From: Bradyrhizobium nitroreducens
GTDB taxonomy: Bacteria > Pseudomonadota > Alphaproteobacteria > Rhizobiales > Xanthobacteraceae
DNA: 64,000 nucleotides
NCBI RefSeq assembly: GCF_002776695.1
Contig: NZ_LFJC01000003.1
Location: 2,210,487-2,274,486 of the forward strand
Reading direction: 5' to 3'
The position numbers and the translations under genes were made by a program. Shown piece by piece: positions 42,846 through 52,541 of the stretch. The notes beneath the pieces were generated by a model that did not search any database, had not been told where the DNA came from, and was given only the letters and a program-made list of their open reading frames with translations. How positions within the stretch are numbered: position 1 is the first letter of the stretch; each line of letters begins with the position of its first letter.

Positions 42846-44471
42846 TTATCCCGCATCCTCCAATATCATGTCGGAGGCCTTTTCGGCGATCATGATGATC
42901 GGCGCGTTGGTGTTCCCCGACACGAGATCCGGCATGATCGAGCCGTCGACGACGCGAAGGCCTTCGAGGCCCCGCACTTTCAACCGCTGATCGACCACCG
43001 CGAGCGGGTCGTTGCCCATACGACAGGTCGAGGTGGGATGGTAGATGGTGCTGCCGCGGTCGCGGCAATAATCCAGAATTTCGGCATCCGTGGATACCTT
43101 CGTCCCGGGGTCATATTCGCTGACCACGAACGGCTTCATGGCTGGCGCATTCAGGATCTTGCGCAGGATCTTGATGCCCTCGACGTTGGTGGTGCGGTCG
43201 GTCTCGGTCGACATGTAGTTGATGCGGATTTCCGGCGGCACGGTCGGGTCCGCACTCCGGATCCGCAGGGAACCGCGGCTCTCGGGACGGAGCTGGCAGA
43301 CCGACGCCGTGAAGCCGGAGAAGTCGTGCAGCTTCTCGCCCATCTTGTCGGTCGAGAACGGCAGGAAATGCACCTGGATGTCGGGCGAGGCGAGCCGCGG
43401 GCTGGTCTTGAAGAAAGCACCCGCGGTGCCGGCCGCGATCGTCAGCCAGCCCTTGCGGAAGAGCGCATAGCGCGCGCCGGCGAGCGTGCGGCGGAGCGGA
43501 TGATTGACGGTGTCGTTGAGCGTGATCTTCTGCGAGCAGCGCATCACGATGCGGACCTGCATGTGGTCCTGGAGATCGTGACCGACGCCCGGCGCGTCAA
43601 GCACGACATCGATGCCGTGCTTGCGCAGGAGGTCGCCGGGCCCGACACCGGAGAGCTGGAGCAGCTGCGGCGAGTTGTAGGCGCCGCTCGACAGCACGAT
43701 CTCCCGCCGCGCCCGCGCGCGGCGCACGGTTGCGCCTTGCCTGTATTCGACGCCGACGGCGCGACGTCCTTCGAACAGCACGCGCTGACCGAGCGCCTCG
43801 GTTTCGACCTTGAGATTGCCGCGTGTCCTTGCCGGGCCGAGATAGGAGACGGACGTCGAGGCGCGTCGGCCGTTGCGCGTCGTGGTCTGAAACAGGCCGA
43901 CGCCTTCCTGGGTGGCACCGTTGAAATCAGGATTGTAAGGCAGACCGGTCTCGACCGCGGCGTCGATGAAGGCCTTTGACAGCGGATCGGTCACGATCAT
44001 GTTGGAGACCGGCAGCGGACCGCCGCTGCCATGATACTGATCGGCACCGCGCGACTGGTTCTCGGCCTTCTTGAAGTAAGGCAGCACGTCGTCATAGCCC
44101 CAGCCGGTGTTACCGAGCTGGCGCCAGCGGTCATAGTCCTCATGCTGGCCGCGGACATAGAGCAGGCCGTTGATCGAGCTCGATCCGCCCAGCGTCTTCC
44201 CGCGCGGCTGAAACACCTGCCGTCCCTTCAGCTCGGGCTCCGGCTCGGTCTGGTACATCCAGTTGACACTCTTCTCCTTGAACAGCTTTCCGTAGCCGAG
44301 CGGGACGTGGATCCAGATGTTGGAATCCTTCGGGCCGGCTTCGAGCAGCAGCACGCTGTGCCTGCCGTTCGCAGACAGGCGGTTGGCGAGCACGCAGCCG
44401 GCGGAGCCGGCGCCGACGATGATGTAGTCGAACTCTGGATCGCTGGATGTGAGAGAGGCATTTGCGGTCAT
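42846..44471 (-). CDS. GMC-family FAD oxidoreductase (choline/alcohol dehydrogenase-like)
   Basis: A 541-residue GMC enzyme. FAD motif DYIIVGAGSAGCVLANRLS at about 15-33, PROSITE-like PRGKTLGGSSSINGLLYVRG, and SGAYNSPQLLQLSGVGPGD. The C-terminal active-site histidine region reads IYHPTSTCRMG, followed by the second conserved site, here an asparagine, in VSGNTNAP. Members oxidise alcohols such as choline or polyethylene glycol. The N-terminus lacks a signal peptide. A TetR gene sits 55 bp upstream on the same strand. Confidence 0.9.
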   Translation of the reverse strand: MTANASLTSSDPEFDYIIVGAGSAGCVLANRLSANGRHSVLLLEAGPKDSNIWIHVPLGYGKLFKEKSVNWMYQTEPEPELKGRQVFQPRGKTLGGSSSINGLLYVRGQHEDYDRWRQLGNTGWGYDDVLPYFKKAENQSRGADQYHGSGGPLPVSNMIVTDPLSKAFIDAAVETGLPYNPDFNGATQEGVGLFQTTTRNGRRASTSVSYLGPARTRGNLKVETEALGQRVLFEGRRAVGVEYRQGATVRRARARREIVLSSGAYNSPQLLQLSGVGPGDLLRKHGIDVVLDAPGVGHDLQDHMQVRIVMRCSQKITLNDTVNHPLRRTLAGARYALFRKGWLTIAAGTAGAFFKTSPRLASPDIQVHFLPFSTDKMGEKLHDFSGFTASVCQLRPESRGSLRIRSADPTVPPEIRINYMSTETDRTTNVEGIKILRKILNAPAMKPFVVSEYDPGTKVSTDAEILDYCRDRGSTIYHPTSTCRMGNDPLAVVDQRLKVRGLEGLRVVDGSIMPDLVSGNTNAPIIMIAEKASDMILEDAG

Positions 44472-44526
44472 GTCTTGACTGTCTTCTTGTTGCTGTTGGC
44501 GTTTCCCGTTTCGTCACCTAGCACAA

Positions 44527-45117
44527 TCATGGCTTGACGCGCAGCGCCTCGACCAGCGACTTGAACGCACGGGCATATTCCGCGCCCGCCCTTGCGATAT
44601 CCGCGCGTCCGGCGCAGGCGACCGCAGCCTCCGTCACCGCGCCGAGCAGGAGCCGCGCCAGCGGCTCGACCGGCTGCCGCGCGATGAGGCCGGCGTCCAT
44701 CGCCGCGGAAAGCGCTCGCGGCAGCTTGCCGCCAAAGTGCCTGGCGTCGATCTCGCGCCAGCGCTCCCACCCCAGGACGGCCGGGCCGTCGCGCAGGATG
44801 ACCTGGCCGGTCGGCCCCTTCGCGGTCGCGGCAAAGTAATGCTGGGTGCCGGCGACCATCGCGGCAAGCACGTCCTTCTCGGCGCGCGCGGCACCGTCGA
44901 TCTCCACGACGAGATCGCGCGAGACCTGGTCGAACACGGACTCGAACACCGCCTCCTTGGTCCTGAAGTGATGATAGACCGCGCCCTTGGCGACTGAGGC
45001 TGCCTCCGCGATCTCGTCCATGGTGGTGGCGGCAAAGCCTTGCGTCCCGAACAGCCGGCGCGCCGCCGTCAGGATCGCCTCCGATGTCGCCGCCCGCCGC
45101 TCCGCTTGTTTTGCCAT
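44527..45117 (-). CDS. TetR-family regulator
   Basis: A 196-residue TetR protein with HTH at about 12-58 (SEAILTAARRLFGTQGFAAT, then IAEAASVAKGAVYHHFRTK). It is divergent from an NTF2-like gene, and the intergenic DNA holds overlapping palindromes with the ACCGACT-type half sites known for TetR operators. It is followed on the same strand by the GMC oxidoreductase gene, so it may control both that unit and the divergent gene. The ligand domain is not diagnostic. Confidence 0.88.
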   Translation of the reverse strand: MAKQAERRAATSEAILTAARRLFGTQGFAATTMDEIAEAASVAKGAVYHHFRTKEAVFESVFDQVSRDLVVEIDGAARAEKDVLAAMVAGTQHYFAATAKGPTGQVILRDGPAVLGWERWREIDARHFGGKLPRALSAAMDAGLIARQPVEPLARLLLGAVTEAAVACAGRADIARAGAEYARAFKSLVEALRVKP

Positions 45118-45169
45118 GGGTCTCGTCTAATCGAATCCCGCAGAGGCCGCCAGTTGACTTTTCGACCAT

Positions 45170-45197
45170 CAGTCGGTATTTGCCGACTGCAAGTCGG
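45170..45197. promoter_or_regulatory. Nested palindromic TetR operators
   Basis: CAGTCGG-6 bp-CCGACTG (45170-45189) overlaps CCGACT-GCA-AGTCGG (45183-45197), both perfect. They lie midway between the divergent TetR and NTF2-like genes. The half-site CCGACT/AGTCGG is used three times in 28 bp. Confidence 0.75.
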
Positions 45198-45217
45198 TTT
45201 TATTTGCGAGGTACGCC

Positions 45218-45583
45218 ATGCCGAGCCGTGAGGTCGTCGAAGCCTTTGCCAAGCGCCTGGAGGATGGGGATTTCGTCGGCGCGATCGAGCAGTTCTATGC
45301 GCCCGACGCCGCGACCTACGAGAACAACGCTGCTCCCACGGTTGGCCGGGAAAAGCTGGTCGCGAAGGAGCGCGGCGTGCTGGCCGCGACCAAGGAGGTC
45401 AAGGCCGTGCGTATCGGTCCGAGCCTGATCGAGGGCGACCATGTCGCGACACGCTGGGTCTTCAGCTTCACCAATGCGGAAGGGGTGACGCGGACGCTGG
45501 ACGAGATCGCATGGCAGAGCTGGCGCGGCGACAAATTGATCGAGGAGCGGTTCTATTACGATCCGAAGCAGTTGGGGCGTTAA
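45218..45583 (+). CDS. NTF2-like (SnoaL) protein under TetR control
   Basis: A 121-residue SnoaL/NTF2 fold protein: VVEAFAKRLEDGDFVGAIEQ, FYAPDAATYENN, RWVFSFTNAEG and IAWQSWRGDKLIEERFYYDP. Cytosolic, no signal. SnoaL-like proteins are isomerases, hydrolases or ligand binders. Its promoter region carries the nested operators, so it is probably induced by the ligand of the neighbouring TetR protein and may act on that ligand. It differs clearly from the NTF2-like pair at 4.3-5.4 kb. Confidence 0.85.
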   Translation: MPSREVVEAFAKRLEDGDFVGAIEQFYAPDAATYENNAAPTVGREKLVAKERGVLAATKEVKAVRIGPSLIEGDHVATRWVFSFTNAEGVTRTLDEIAWQSWRGDKLIEERFYYDPKQLGR

Positions 45584-45766
45584 GGCGCTTTCCCAACATG
45601 GCTGTCACCGCGCATTTGTATCGATTTGTTATCGATACTCTCTCACCAACACGCAGAAGTGGCCACGCCGACCGCCGCAGCCAAGGATAATTCATAGTTC
45701 GTCAAAGGTTTGCGGCGAATTCTCCGCACCGAGCTGGACGAACTGCCCAAGCTGCTAGGCTCTGGA

Positions 45767-47728
45767 ATGCGGACTCAACTGACCACCTATTTCGCCCGGC
45801 TGTTTGCCGGCGATCTGTCGGCGTTCGGCGGTCCCGCAACCGACGAAGCCGTGGCCGGCCATATCCGCGCCGAGCAGATCTCGCTCGTGCTTGGCTATTC
45901 CGTCGGCATCATGCTCGCCAATGCCTGCAACGCCATCGTGCTCGCCGTCGCGTTGTGGCAATCACCGGACCGCATCTCCGCTCTGATCTGGGCCACCGCC
46001 GTGGCCGGCGCAGCGATCGCGTTCGGCCTGCAGTCCCGCGCGGCACGCCGCATCACCAAGCCGCAATTCGTCTCGCGCCGCGCCATGCACCGCCTGGTGC
46101 GCAATGCCTTCGTGCTCGGCGCCGCCTGGGGCATCGTACCGGTCGCCTTCTTCAATGGTGCCTCCACCGGCGGCCAGCTCGTCATCACCTGCCTGTGCTC
46201 GGGAATGCTGGCCGGCGGTGCGCTGGCCTTCGCCACCATCCCGATCGCCGCCATCGCCTTCACTGCCCCCATCTTCGTCGGCATCGCCATCTGCCTCGGC
46301 AGGAACGGCGATCTGGCGTTTCTCCTGATCGCCTTCCTCGTCGTGGTCTATGGCAGCGTTCTGATCCGCGGCGTGTTCGTCAATTCGTTCTCCTTCGCGC
46401 GTCGCGTGATGCGGCAGATCGAGGCCGAGCGCTCGGTGCGGCTGGATCCGCTGACCCATTTGCCCAACCGCGTCGCCTTCAACGAGACGCTCGAAGCCGC
46501 GCTCAAGCGGCTGACATTGTCAGGCGAGGAGTTCGCGGTTCTCCTGCTCGATCTCGACCGTTTCAAGGAGGTCAACGACAAGTTCGGTCATCCCGCCGGC
46601 GACGAATTTTTGGTCCAGGTCGCGAGCCGCCTGCGACGCTGCACGCGCCCGGCCGAGCATGTCGCGCGCATCGGCGGCGACGAGTTTGCGCTGGTGATGG
46701 CCAACCTGGCGCGCCCCGAGGACGCGCTCGAGATCGCCGAACGCTTCGTCGCGGCCTTCACCGAACCGTTCCGCATCGAGGGCCGCCAGATCGTCGGCGC
46801 GACCAGCGTCGGCATCGTGCTGGCGCCACGCGACGGCAACACGCAGCTCGACGTGATGAAGAATGCCGACGCCGCGCTCTATCGCGCCAAGAAGGCGGGG
46901 CCCGGCACGGTCTGCTTCTTCGAGGAAGCCGACGACCGTTCATCCCGCGACCGCAAGGCGTTGCAAGCGGACCTTCAAGGCGCCATCGCGCGGAACGAGC
47001 TGTTCCTCGTGTTTCAGCCGTTCCTCGATCTCGATGAAGACCGCATCACCGGCTTCGAGGCGCTGCTGCGCTGGCGACATCCCGAGCGCGGACTGGTGCT
47101 GCCGAGCGAATTCATTCCGATCGCGGAGGAGACCGGGCTGATCCACGAGATCGGCGAGTGGGTGATTCGCCGCGCCTGCGCGACGATCGCCAAATGGCCC
47201 GACGAGATCAGGGTCGCCGTGAATTTCTCCGCGTCGCAATTTCACAACGCCGGCATCCTCCAGATCATCGTGCAGGCGCTCAGCGAGGCGAAGATCGCTC
47301 CGCACCGGCTCGAGATCGAGATCACGGAATCGATGCTGCTGTCCAAATACGGCTCGGCCGAGCCGGTCCTGAACGCGCTGCTGCTGCTCGGTGTCACCGT
47401 GGCGCTGGACGATTTCGGGACGGGCTTCTCCTCCCTGACTTATCTGCGCAAGCTGCCGTTCAGCCGCATCAAGGTCGACCAGTCCTTCATCCGCGACATG
47501 CTGGTGCAGCCGGACTGCGCCGCGATCGTGAAATCGGTGATCGGCCTGGCGCGAGACCTCAACATCGGCGTGGTCGCCGAAGGCGTCGAGACTGCCGATC
47601 AGCTCGAATATCTCAGGCAGATCAATTGCGGCGAGGTTCAGGGTTATCTGATCAGCCGACCGGTGTCGGCGGATGGCGTCATGGCGCTGCTGGAGACGAA
47701 AAAGCTTCGGGCCATTTACGCGGCGTAG
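45767..47728 (+). CDS. Membrane GGDEF-EAL protein (cyclic di-GMP turnover)
   Basis: A 653-residue protein with about six TM helices in the first 215 residues (a MASE-like sensor), then GGDEF (RIGGDEFALV) and EAL domains. The EAL catalytic set is visible: FEALLRWRHP, VNFSASQF, EITESM, LDDFGTGFSSL, IKVDQSF and AEGVE, so phosphodiesterase activity is likely. The GGDEF domain keeps its motif but has RPAE rather than RxxD at the inhibitory site. The ATG (MRTQLTTYF) was chosen; a TTG 19 codons upstream is the alternative. Transcribed alone. Confidence 0.9.
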   Translation: MRTQLTTYFARLFAGDLSAFGGPATDEAVAGHIRAEQISLVLGYSVGIMLANACNAIVLAVALWQSPDRISALIWATAVAGAAIAFGLQSRAARRITKPQFVSRRAMHRLVRNAFVLGAAWGIVPVAFFNGASTGGQLVITCLCSGMLAGGALAFATIPIAAIAFTAPIFVGIAICLGRNGDLAFLLIAFLVVVYGSVLIRGVFVNSFSFARRVMRQIEAERSVRLDPLTHLPNRVAFNETLEAALKRLTLSGEEFAVLLLDLDRFKEVNDKFGHPAGDEFLVQVASRLRRCTRPAEHVARIGGDEFALVMANLARPEDALEIAERFVAAFTEPFRIEGRQIVGATSVGIVLAPRDGNTQLDVMKNADAALYRAKKAGPGTVCFFEEADDRSSRDRKALQADLQGAIARNELFLVFQPFLDLDEDRITGFEALLRWRHPERGLVLPSEFIPIAEETGLIHEIGEWVIRRACATIAKWPDEIRVAVNFSASQFHNAGILQIIVQALSEAKIAPHRLEIEITESMLLSKYGSAEPVLNALLLLGVTVALDDFGTGFSSLTYLRKLPFSRIKVDQSFIRDMLVQPDCAAIVKSVIGLARDLNIGVVAEGVETADQLEYLRQINCGEVQGYLISRPVSADGVMALLETKKLRAIYAA

Positions 47729-47781
47729 GCTACCAAGCCACCCGCGGCGTCATGGCCGCGACATGACGACCGCGCCCGGTG

Positions 47782-48762
47782 TCAAATCGCATCCGCGCGC
47801 AGCAGCGTGTCCACCGTGATCGTCCCCCGCGCGCGCGAAACGCAGGCGCAGATCTTCTGGTTACTCTCTTTCTGGTGGTCGCTGAAGAAAACGTCGCGAT
47901 GGTCGATCTCGCCGTCGACCTCGACGACGTCGATGGCGCAGAGGCCGCATTCGCCGCGCTTGCAGTCGGATATCACCTCAAAGCCGCTGGCGTTGAGCAC
48001 ATCGAGCATCGAGCGCTCGCGCGGGATTTCGAGCTCGACGTTGGAGTCCTTCAGGCGCACGCGAAAAGTTTCGGTCGGCAGCGTGCCGCTGGAGCCGAAT
48101 GTCTCGTAGCGGAGATCGGGCAGCGGATGGCCGGCGCCGATCCAGGCATGGCGCGCGGCCTCGAGCATGCGCATCGGGCCGCAGAACAGGGCCAGCGTGC
48201 CTCGTGGGACCGACGCGAACAGCGCGTCGAGATCGAGCCGCTTGCCTTCATCGCCGGCATGGACGACCAGGCGGTCACCGAGCATGGCGGCGAGATCGTC
48301 GAGATAGGCCGCTTCGGCGCGCGAGCGCACTGCGTAATGCAGCGTGACGCCTGCTCCGCGGCGCGCCAGCGCCTGCGCGGCGCCGAAGATCGGCGTGATG
48401 CCGATGCCCCCGGCGATCAGGCAATAGTTTTCGCGGGCCCAGTCGACCGCGAGCAGCGAGGCGGGCTGGGTGATGTCGAGCCGCGCGCCCGGCGCGAGCT
48501 GCCACATGTAGCGCGAGCCGCCGCGGGAATCCTCGGCCCGGCGCACCGCGATCTTGAGGCCGGCCGAGCAGGCTTCGCCGACCAGCGAATAGGACCGCGT
48601 CTCGGGCAGGCCGTCGACGGTCACGCTGACATTGATGTGGCTGCCGACCGGATACGCAGCGGCATCGAACTGGTCGGGCCGGATCAGGAATTCGCGAATG
48701 CCCGGCGCAAGGTCGCGCATCGAGACGAGCGTTGCCGGAATCCAGGTTTCGATGAAGCGCAT
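47782..48762 (-). CDS. vanB: Vanillate demethylase-type reductase (FMN/FAD, 2Fe-2S)
   Basis: A 326-residue phthalate-dioxygenase-reductase-like protein: flavin domain with RSYSLVGEA, NAD domain with IAGGIGITPIFGAAQAL, and C-terminal plant-type ferredoxin with CKRGECGLC plus a last C in KICACV. It passes electrons from NADH to the oxygenase encoded two genes upstream. The start MRFIETWIPATL follows 11 bp after the GntR stop. It is the last gene of the three-gene operon. Confidence 0.85.
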   Translation of the reverse strand: MRFIETWIPATLVSMRDLAPGIREFLIRPDQFDAAAYPVGSHINVSVTVDGLPETRSYSLVGEACSAGLKIAVRRAEDSRGGSRYMWQLAPGARLDITQPASLLAVDWARENYCLIAGGIGITPIFGAAQALARRGAGVTLHYAVRSRAEAAYLDDLAAMLGDRLVVHAGDEGKRLDLDALFASVPRGTLALFCGPMRMLEAARHAWIGAGHPLPDLRYETFGSSGTLPTETFRVRLKDSNVELEIPRERSMLDVLNASGFEVISDCKRGECGLCAIDVVEVDGEIDHRDVFFSDHQKESNQKICACVSRARGTITVDTLLRADAI

Positions 48763-48773
48763 GGCGGCTGCCC

Positions 48774-49526
48774 TCAATCGGTTGTGGTCTTGATCAGCGC
48801 GAGCGCCGGCAGGAGGTCGAGATGGGTGCGGTTGCGCAGCGCCAGCCGCAGATTGCGCACGGCGAGCCGCGCATGTTCGCGCATGACGGCTTCGGCGCGC
48901 GCGCCTTCGCGGTTCTCGATGGCGTCGATCACGACGCGGTGGTGCTCCTGGCCGATGATCAGGATCTGCTGCGCTTCCGGCAATGCCGACTGCGCCATCA
49001 CGAAACCGCTTGGCGAGGCGAATGGCAGCGCCGAGGCGCGATCGATCTGCCGGATCAGGGGCGGGCTGCGCGACAATTCCGTCAGCAGCGCGTGGAAGCG
49101 CGCGTTCAGCGTGACATAGGACGAGAAGGCTTCGATCGAGATCGGCACCTGGCTCAGCAAGTCGTCGATCGCAGCCAGGCATTCCTTCAAGGGCTCGAGC
49201 TCGCGCGCGGAGACGCCGCGCTCGGCGGCGAAGCGCGCGGCAAGGCCCTCCAGCGTGCCGCGCAGCTCGATGGAATCGGAGATGTCGCGCTCCGAAAAGG
49301 CCTTCACCATGAAGCCGCCGGAGGGGATCGCCTCCAGCAGGCCCTCCTCCTCGAGCCGCACCAGCGCCATGCGCACCGGGGTGCGCGAGGCGCCGGTGGT
49401 TTCCACCGCCTGGAGCTCGGAGATGCGCTCGCCCGGACGCAGGCTTCCCGACAGGATCTGGTCCCGCAGCGCGAGCTGCGCCTTCACGGTCTGCGAGACG
49501 GAACGGTCGACCTCACGCTCGGCCAT
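48774..49526 (-). CDS. GntR-family regulator (FadR/VanR subfamily) inside the operon
   Basis: A 250-residue GntR regulator. The winged helix is at about 15-75 (LRDQILSGSLRPGERISELQ, then GASRTPVRMALVRLEEEGLLE), and the FCD ligand domain follows, with the metal-binding D/H set partly visible in NARFHALL and EHHRVVIDAI. Its position between oxygenase and reductase genes, 3 bp after the first and 11 bp before the second, implies autoregulation with its targets. VanR of other bacteria is the functional precedent. Confidence 0.87.
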   Translation of the reverse strand: MAEREVDRSVSQTVKAQLALRDQILSGSLRPGERISELQAVETTGASRTPVRMALVRLEEEGLLEAIPSGGFMVKAFSERDISDSIELRGTLEGLAARFAAERGVSARELEPLKECLAAIDDLLSQVPISIEAFSSYVTLNARFHALLTELSRSPPLIRQIDRASALPFASPSGFVMAQSALPEAQQILIIGQEHHRVVIDAIENREGARAEAVMREHARLAVRNLRLALRNRTHLDLLPALALIKTTTD

Positions 49527-49529
49527 GAT

Positions 49530-50579
49530 CTACTCCGCGGCCTGAAGGCGCTGCGGCCCGTTTTCCTTCGCCACCATCCTGTCGATCAGCTTGCGCGTCC
49601 ACATCGCGCCGGCATCGATGTTGAGGTTGTAGAAGATGCGATCGGGGTTCTCGTCCATGGCGCGCTGCTGCGCCTCGAGGATCAGTTCGTCCTCGCGGAA
49701 GATGCCGGAAACGCCCTCGCGGATCTCGGAGGTGATGCGCTGCTCGCCGAGCTGATAATTGCGCACGAAGGACCAGAAATAGTGGCAGGTCTTCTCGGTC
49801 TCGGGCGTGATGGTGTTGAGCACGAAGCCGTTGACGCCCTGCGAGCGGTCGCCCTCCGGCGCGCCGGTGCCTGTCGGCGCCACGCCGACGTCGATCGCGA
49901 TGGTGCACGGTGCTTCGAAACGGATGATCTGCCAGCGGTCGACCAGGCCCGGCTTGCCGAGCTGCTTGGCCCAGAACGGCGGCGGCTCGATGTTCCGCAT
50001 CCAGCGCGTCACCGTGACCGTCTTCTCGCCATGGGTGACGTCGAATGGCGCCTCGGCGACGGCGTCATTGCCGATCGAGGAGCCGTGCACGAAGGTCTCG
50101 TGGGTGAGATCCATGAGATTGTCGAGCACGAGGCGATAGTCGCATTTGACGTGGATGGTCTTGCCGTCGCCCGCCCAGGCCGGATCGTGATTCCAGTGCA
50201 TGTCCGGGACCAGCGCGGGATCGGCCAGCGCGGGATCGCCCATCCAGAGCCAGACGTAGCGATGACGCTCGACCACCGGATAGGAGCGCACGCAGGCCGA
50301 GGGGTTGATGGTCTCCTGCGAGGGCATGAAGGTGCAGCGGCCCTGGGCGTTGAACTTGAGGCCGTGATACCCGCAGACGACGGTGTCGCCTTCAAGCCGC
50401 CCCTTCGACAGCGGCACCAGGCGGTGCCAGCAGGCGTCCTCGAGCGCGGCCACCGAGCCGTCGGCCTTACGATACATCACGACGTGCTTGCCGCAGATCG
50501 TCCGCGGCAGCAGCGCCGGCTTCACATCGGCGTCCCAAGCGGCGGCGTACCAGGCGTTCATCGGGAAGGGCTTTGTCAT
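49530..50579 (-). CDS. vanA: Rieske oxygenase, vanillate O-demethylase-like
   Basis: A 349-residue ring-hydroxylating-type oxygenase. The Rieske centre is CWHRLVPLSKG...CGYHGLKF, and the catalytic iron site is DNLMDLTHETFVHG (D-x-x-H-x4-H). VanA demethylates vanillate to protocatechuate using VanB. The exact substrate cannot be read; related enzymes act on other methoxy-aromatics. The start MTKPFPMNAWYAAAW follows GGGAG. It is the first gene of the operon, with two GTATAC/GTGTACAC palindromes upstream. Confidence 0.85.
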   Translation of the reverse strand: MTKPFPMNAWYAAAWDADVKPALLPRTICGKHVVMYRKADGSVAALEDACWHRLVPLSKGRLEGDTVVCGYHGLKFNAQGRCTFMPSQETINPSACVRSYPVVERHRYVWLWMGDPALADPALVPDMHWNHDPAWAGDGKTIHVKCDYRLVLDNLMDLTHETFVHGSSIGNDAVAEAPFDVTHGEKTVTVTRWMRNIEPPPFWAKQLGKPGLVDRWQIIRFEAPCTIAIDVGVAPTGTGAPEGDRSQGVNGFVLNTITPETEKTCHYFWSFVRNYQLGEQRITSEIREGVSGIFREDELILEAQQRAMDENPDRIFYNLNIDAGAMWTRKLIDRMVAKENGPQRLQAAE

Positions 50580-50609
50580 CGGTCTCACTCCCACGGCTTA
50601 TGTATGCGC

Positions 50610-50692
50610 TGTGTACACAATAACTGAGGGAGGGAAACGTTCAAGACCAAATTTTGAGGATAATAATACCTTTATCACTAACGATGTATACA
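50610..50692. promoter_or_regulatory. Two GntR-type operator palindromes upstream of vanA
   Basis: TGTGTACACA (50610-50619, a perfect 10-bp palindrome) and TGTATACA (50685-50692, a perfect 8-bp palindrome) lie 31 and 106 bp from the vanA start in AT-rich DNA. FadR/VanR-type GntR proteins bind sites with a central GTnnAC or GTATAC core, so these are good candidates for the operon's own regulator. Confidence 0.6.
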
Positions 50693-50711
50693 GACTTACC
50701 CAGACACGTCT

Positions 50712-50868
50712 GACCCTCCCCTGGAGGGGGAGGGTCGCTTCGCATGGAGCGAAGCGGAATGCGGAGCGGGGTGGGGTGATCTCTCCACACGGGCACTGCC
50801 CAAGAGGAGTGATCACCCCACCCCGCTCGCGCTTACGCGCGATCGACCCTCCCCCTCCAGGGGAGGGT
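50712..50868. repeat. Palindromic repeat, CCCTCCCC type
   Basis: Long inverted repeat: GACCCTCCCCTGGAGGGGGA at the left and TCCCCCTCCAGGGGAGGGT at the right, with inner arms GGGGTGGGGTGATC and GATCACCCCACCCC. It lies between vanA and pgm. It is similar in plan to the repeat at 4811 but not the same in sequence. Confidence 0.8.
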
Positions 50869-50894
50869 AAGAGAGCGGCACCTCTTGGAACAAC

Positions 50895-52541
50895 TTACGC
50901 CCCGAACACCTTCGCCAGCCCCGCCTGCGCCTCTTCCTGGATCCGCTTCAAATGCTCAGGGCTGCGGAAGCTCTCGGCGTAGATCTTGTAGACGTCTTCC
51001 GTCCCGGACGGCCGCGCCGCGAACCAGCCGAAATCGGTCTCGACCTTGATGCCGCCGAACGGCTGGCCGTTGCCGGGCGCCTTGCTCAGCGTTGAGCGGA
51101 CCGGATCGCCGGCGAGGTCCTTGAGGCCGAGCTGCTCGGGCGTGACGGATTTCAGGATGTTCTTCTGCGGCCCGGTCGCGGCGACGTCGATGCGCGCGTA
51201 ATGCGGCATGCCGAACTCGGCGGTGAGATCGCCGAAGAGCTGACTGGGATCGCGGCCGGTCCTGGCCATGATCTCGGCTGCGAGCAGGCCGAGGATGATT
51301 CCGTCCTTGTCGGTCGTCCACACCGTGCCGTCGCGGCGCAGGAACGAGGCCCCTGCACTCTCCTCGCCGCCGAAGCCGAAACCGCCGGTGAGGAGGCCAT
51401 CGACGAACCATTTGAAGCCGACCGGGGTCTCGACCAGCCTGCGCCCGAGCTTTTTGGCGACGCGGTCGATGATCGAGCTCGACACCACGGTCTTGCCGAT
51501 CGCGGCATCCTTGCTCCAGTTCGGACGATGCGCGAACAGATAGGAGATCGCGGTCGCCAGATAATGGTTCGGATTCATCAGGCCGCCGGACCGCGTCACG
51601 ATGCCGTGGCGGTCGGCATCGGTGTCGTTGGCAAAGGCGACGTCGAAGCGGTCGCGCATCCCGATCAGGCTCGCCATCGCATAGGGCGAGGAGCAGTCCA
51701 TGCGGATCTTGCCGTCCCAATCCACCGTCATGAAGCGGAAAGTCGGGTCGATCGCCTCGTTCACCACCGTGGCCTTCAGGCCGTAGCGCTCGATGATCGG
51801 ATGCCAATAATGCACGGCGGCGCCCCCGAGCGGATCGATGCCGATCTTGATGCCGGCGGATTTGACCAGCTCGAGATCGACCACGTTGCCGAGATCGGCG
51901 ACGTAGGGCGTGACGAAGTCATAGGCGTGGACGTTCGAAGACTTGCGCGCCTTCGCATAGTCCATGCGCTTCACGCCCTTGAGGTTGTCGGCGAGGTAGG
52001 CATTGGCGCGCTTCTCGACGATTCCCGTGACGTCGGTGTCGGCGGGGCCGCCATGCGGCGGATTGTATTTGTAGCCGCCGTCCTCGGGGGGATTGTGCGA
52101 GGGCGTGATGACGACGCCGTCGGCAAGGCCGCTGGCGCGACCCTTGTTATGGGTGAGGATCGCGTGTGAGATGACGGGCGTCGGCGTGTAGCCGCCGTCC
52201 TTGTCGATCATGATGTCGACGCCGTTTGCCGCGAACACCTCGACGGCGCTCGCGAGCGCCGGCTCGGCCAGCGCGTGGGTGTCGATGCCGATGAAGAGCG
52301 GGCCGGTCAACCCTTTTTCGTGTCTGTAGTCACAGATGGCCTGCGTGGTCGCGAGGATGTGGTCCTCGTTGAAGGTATTCTTGAACGAGGTGCCGCGATG
52401 GCCGGAGGTGCCGAACGCCACGCGCTGCGCGGGATCCGCGGCATCGGGCTTGCCGGCGAAATAAGCCGTCACCAGCCGCGGAATATTGGTGAGCGCGTCC
52501 GGCGAAGCCTGCTTGCCCGCCGCGGGATGAACGTCAGCCAC
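50895..52541 (-). CDS. pgm: Phosphoglucomutase (alpha-D-glucose specific)
   Basis: A 548-residue hexose-phosphate mutase that interconverts glucose-1-phosphate and glucose-6-phosphate. The phosphoserine loop is [18 protein letters not shown], the metal loop is [12 protein letters not shown], the sugar loop is [10 protein letters not shown], and the phosphate-binding end is [16 protein letters not shown]-terminal [10 protein letters not shown] is also typical. Length and motifs match E. coli Pgm. It is a single-gene unit; a repeat separates it from the van operon. Confidence 0.95.
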   Translation of the reverse strand: MADVHPAAGKQASPDALTNIPRLVTAYFAGKPDAADPAQRVAFGTSGHRGTSFKNTFNEDHILATTQAICDYRHEKGLTGPLFIGIDTHALAEPALASAVEVFAANGVDIMIDKDGGYTPTPVISHAILTHNKGRASGLADGVVITPSHNPPEDGGYKYNPPHGGPADTDVTGIVEKRANAYLADNLKGVKRMDYAKARKSSNVHAYDFVTPYVADLGNVVDLELVKSAGIKIGIDPLGGAAVHYWHPIIERYGLKATVVNEAIDPTFRFMTVDWDGKIRMDCSSPYAMASLIGMRDRFDVAFANDTDADRHGIVTRSGGLMNPNHYLATAISYLFAHRPNWSKDAAIGKTVVSSSIIDRVAKKLGRRLVETPVGFKWFVDGLLTGGFGFGGEESAGASFLRRDGTVWTTDKDGIILGLLAAEIMARTGRDPSQLFGDLTAEFGMPHYARIDVAATGPQKNILKSVTPEQLGLKDLAGDPVRSTLSKAPGNGQPFGGIKVETDFGWFAARPSGTEDVYKIYAESFRSPEHLKRIQEEAQAGLAKVFGA

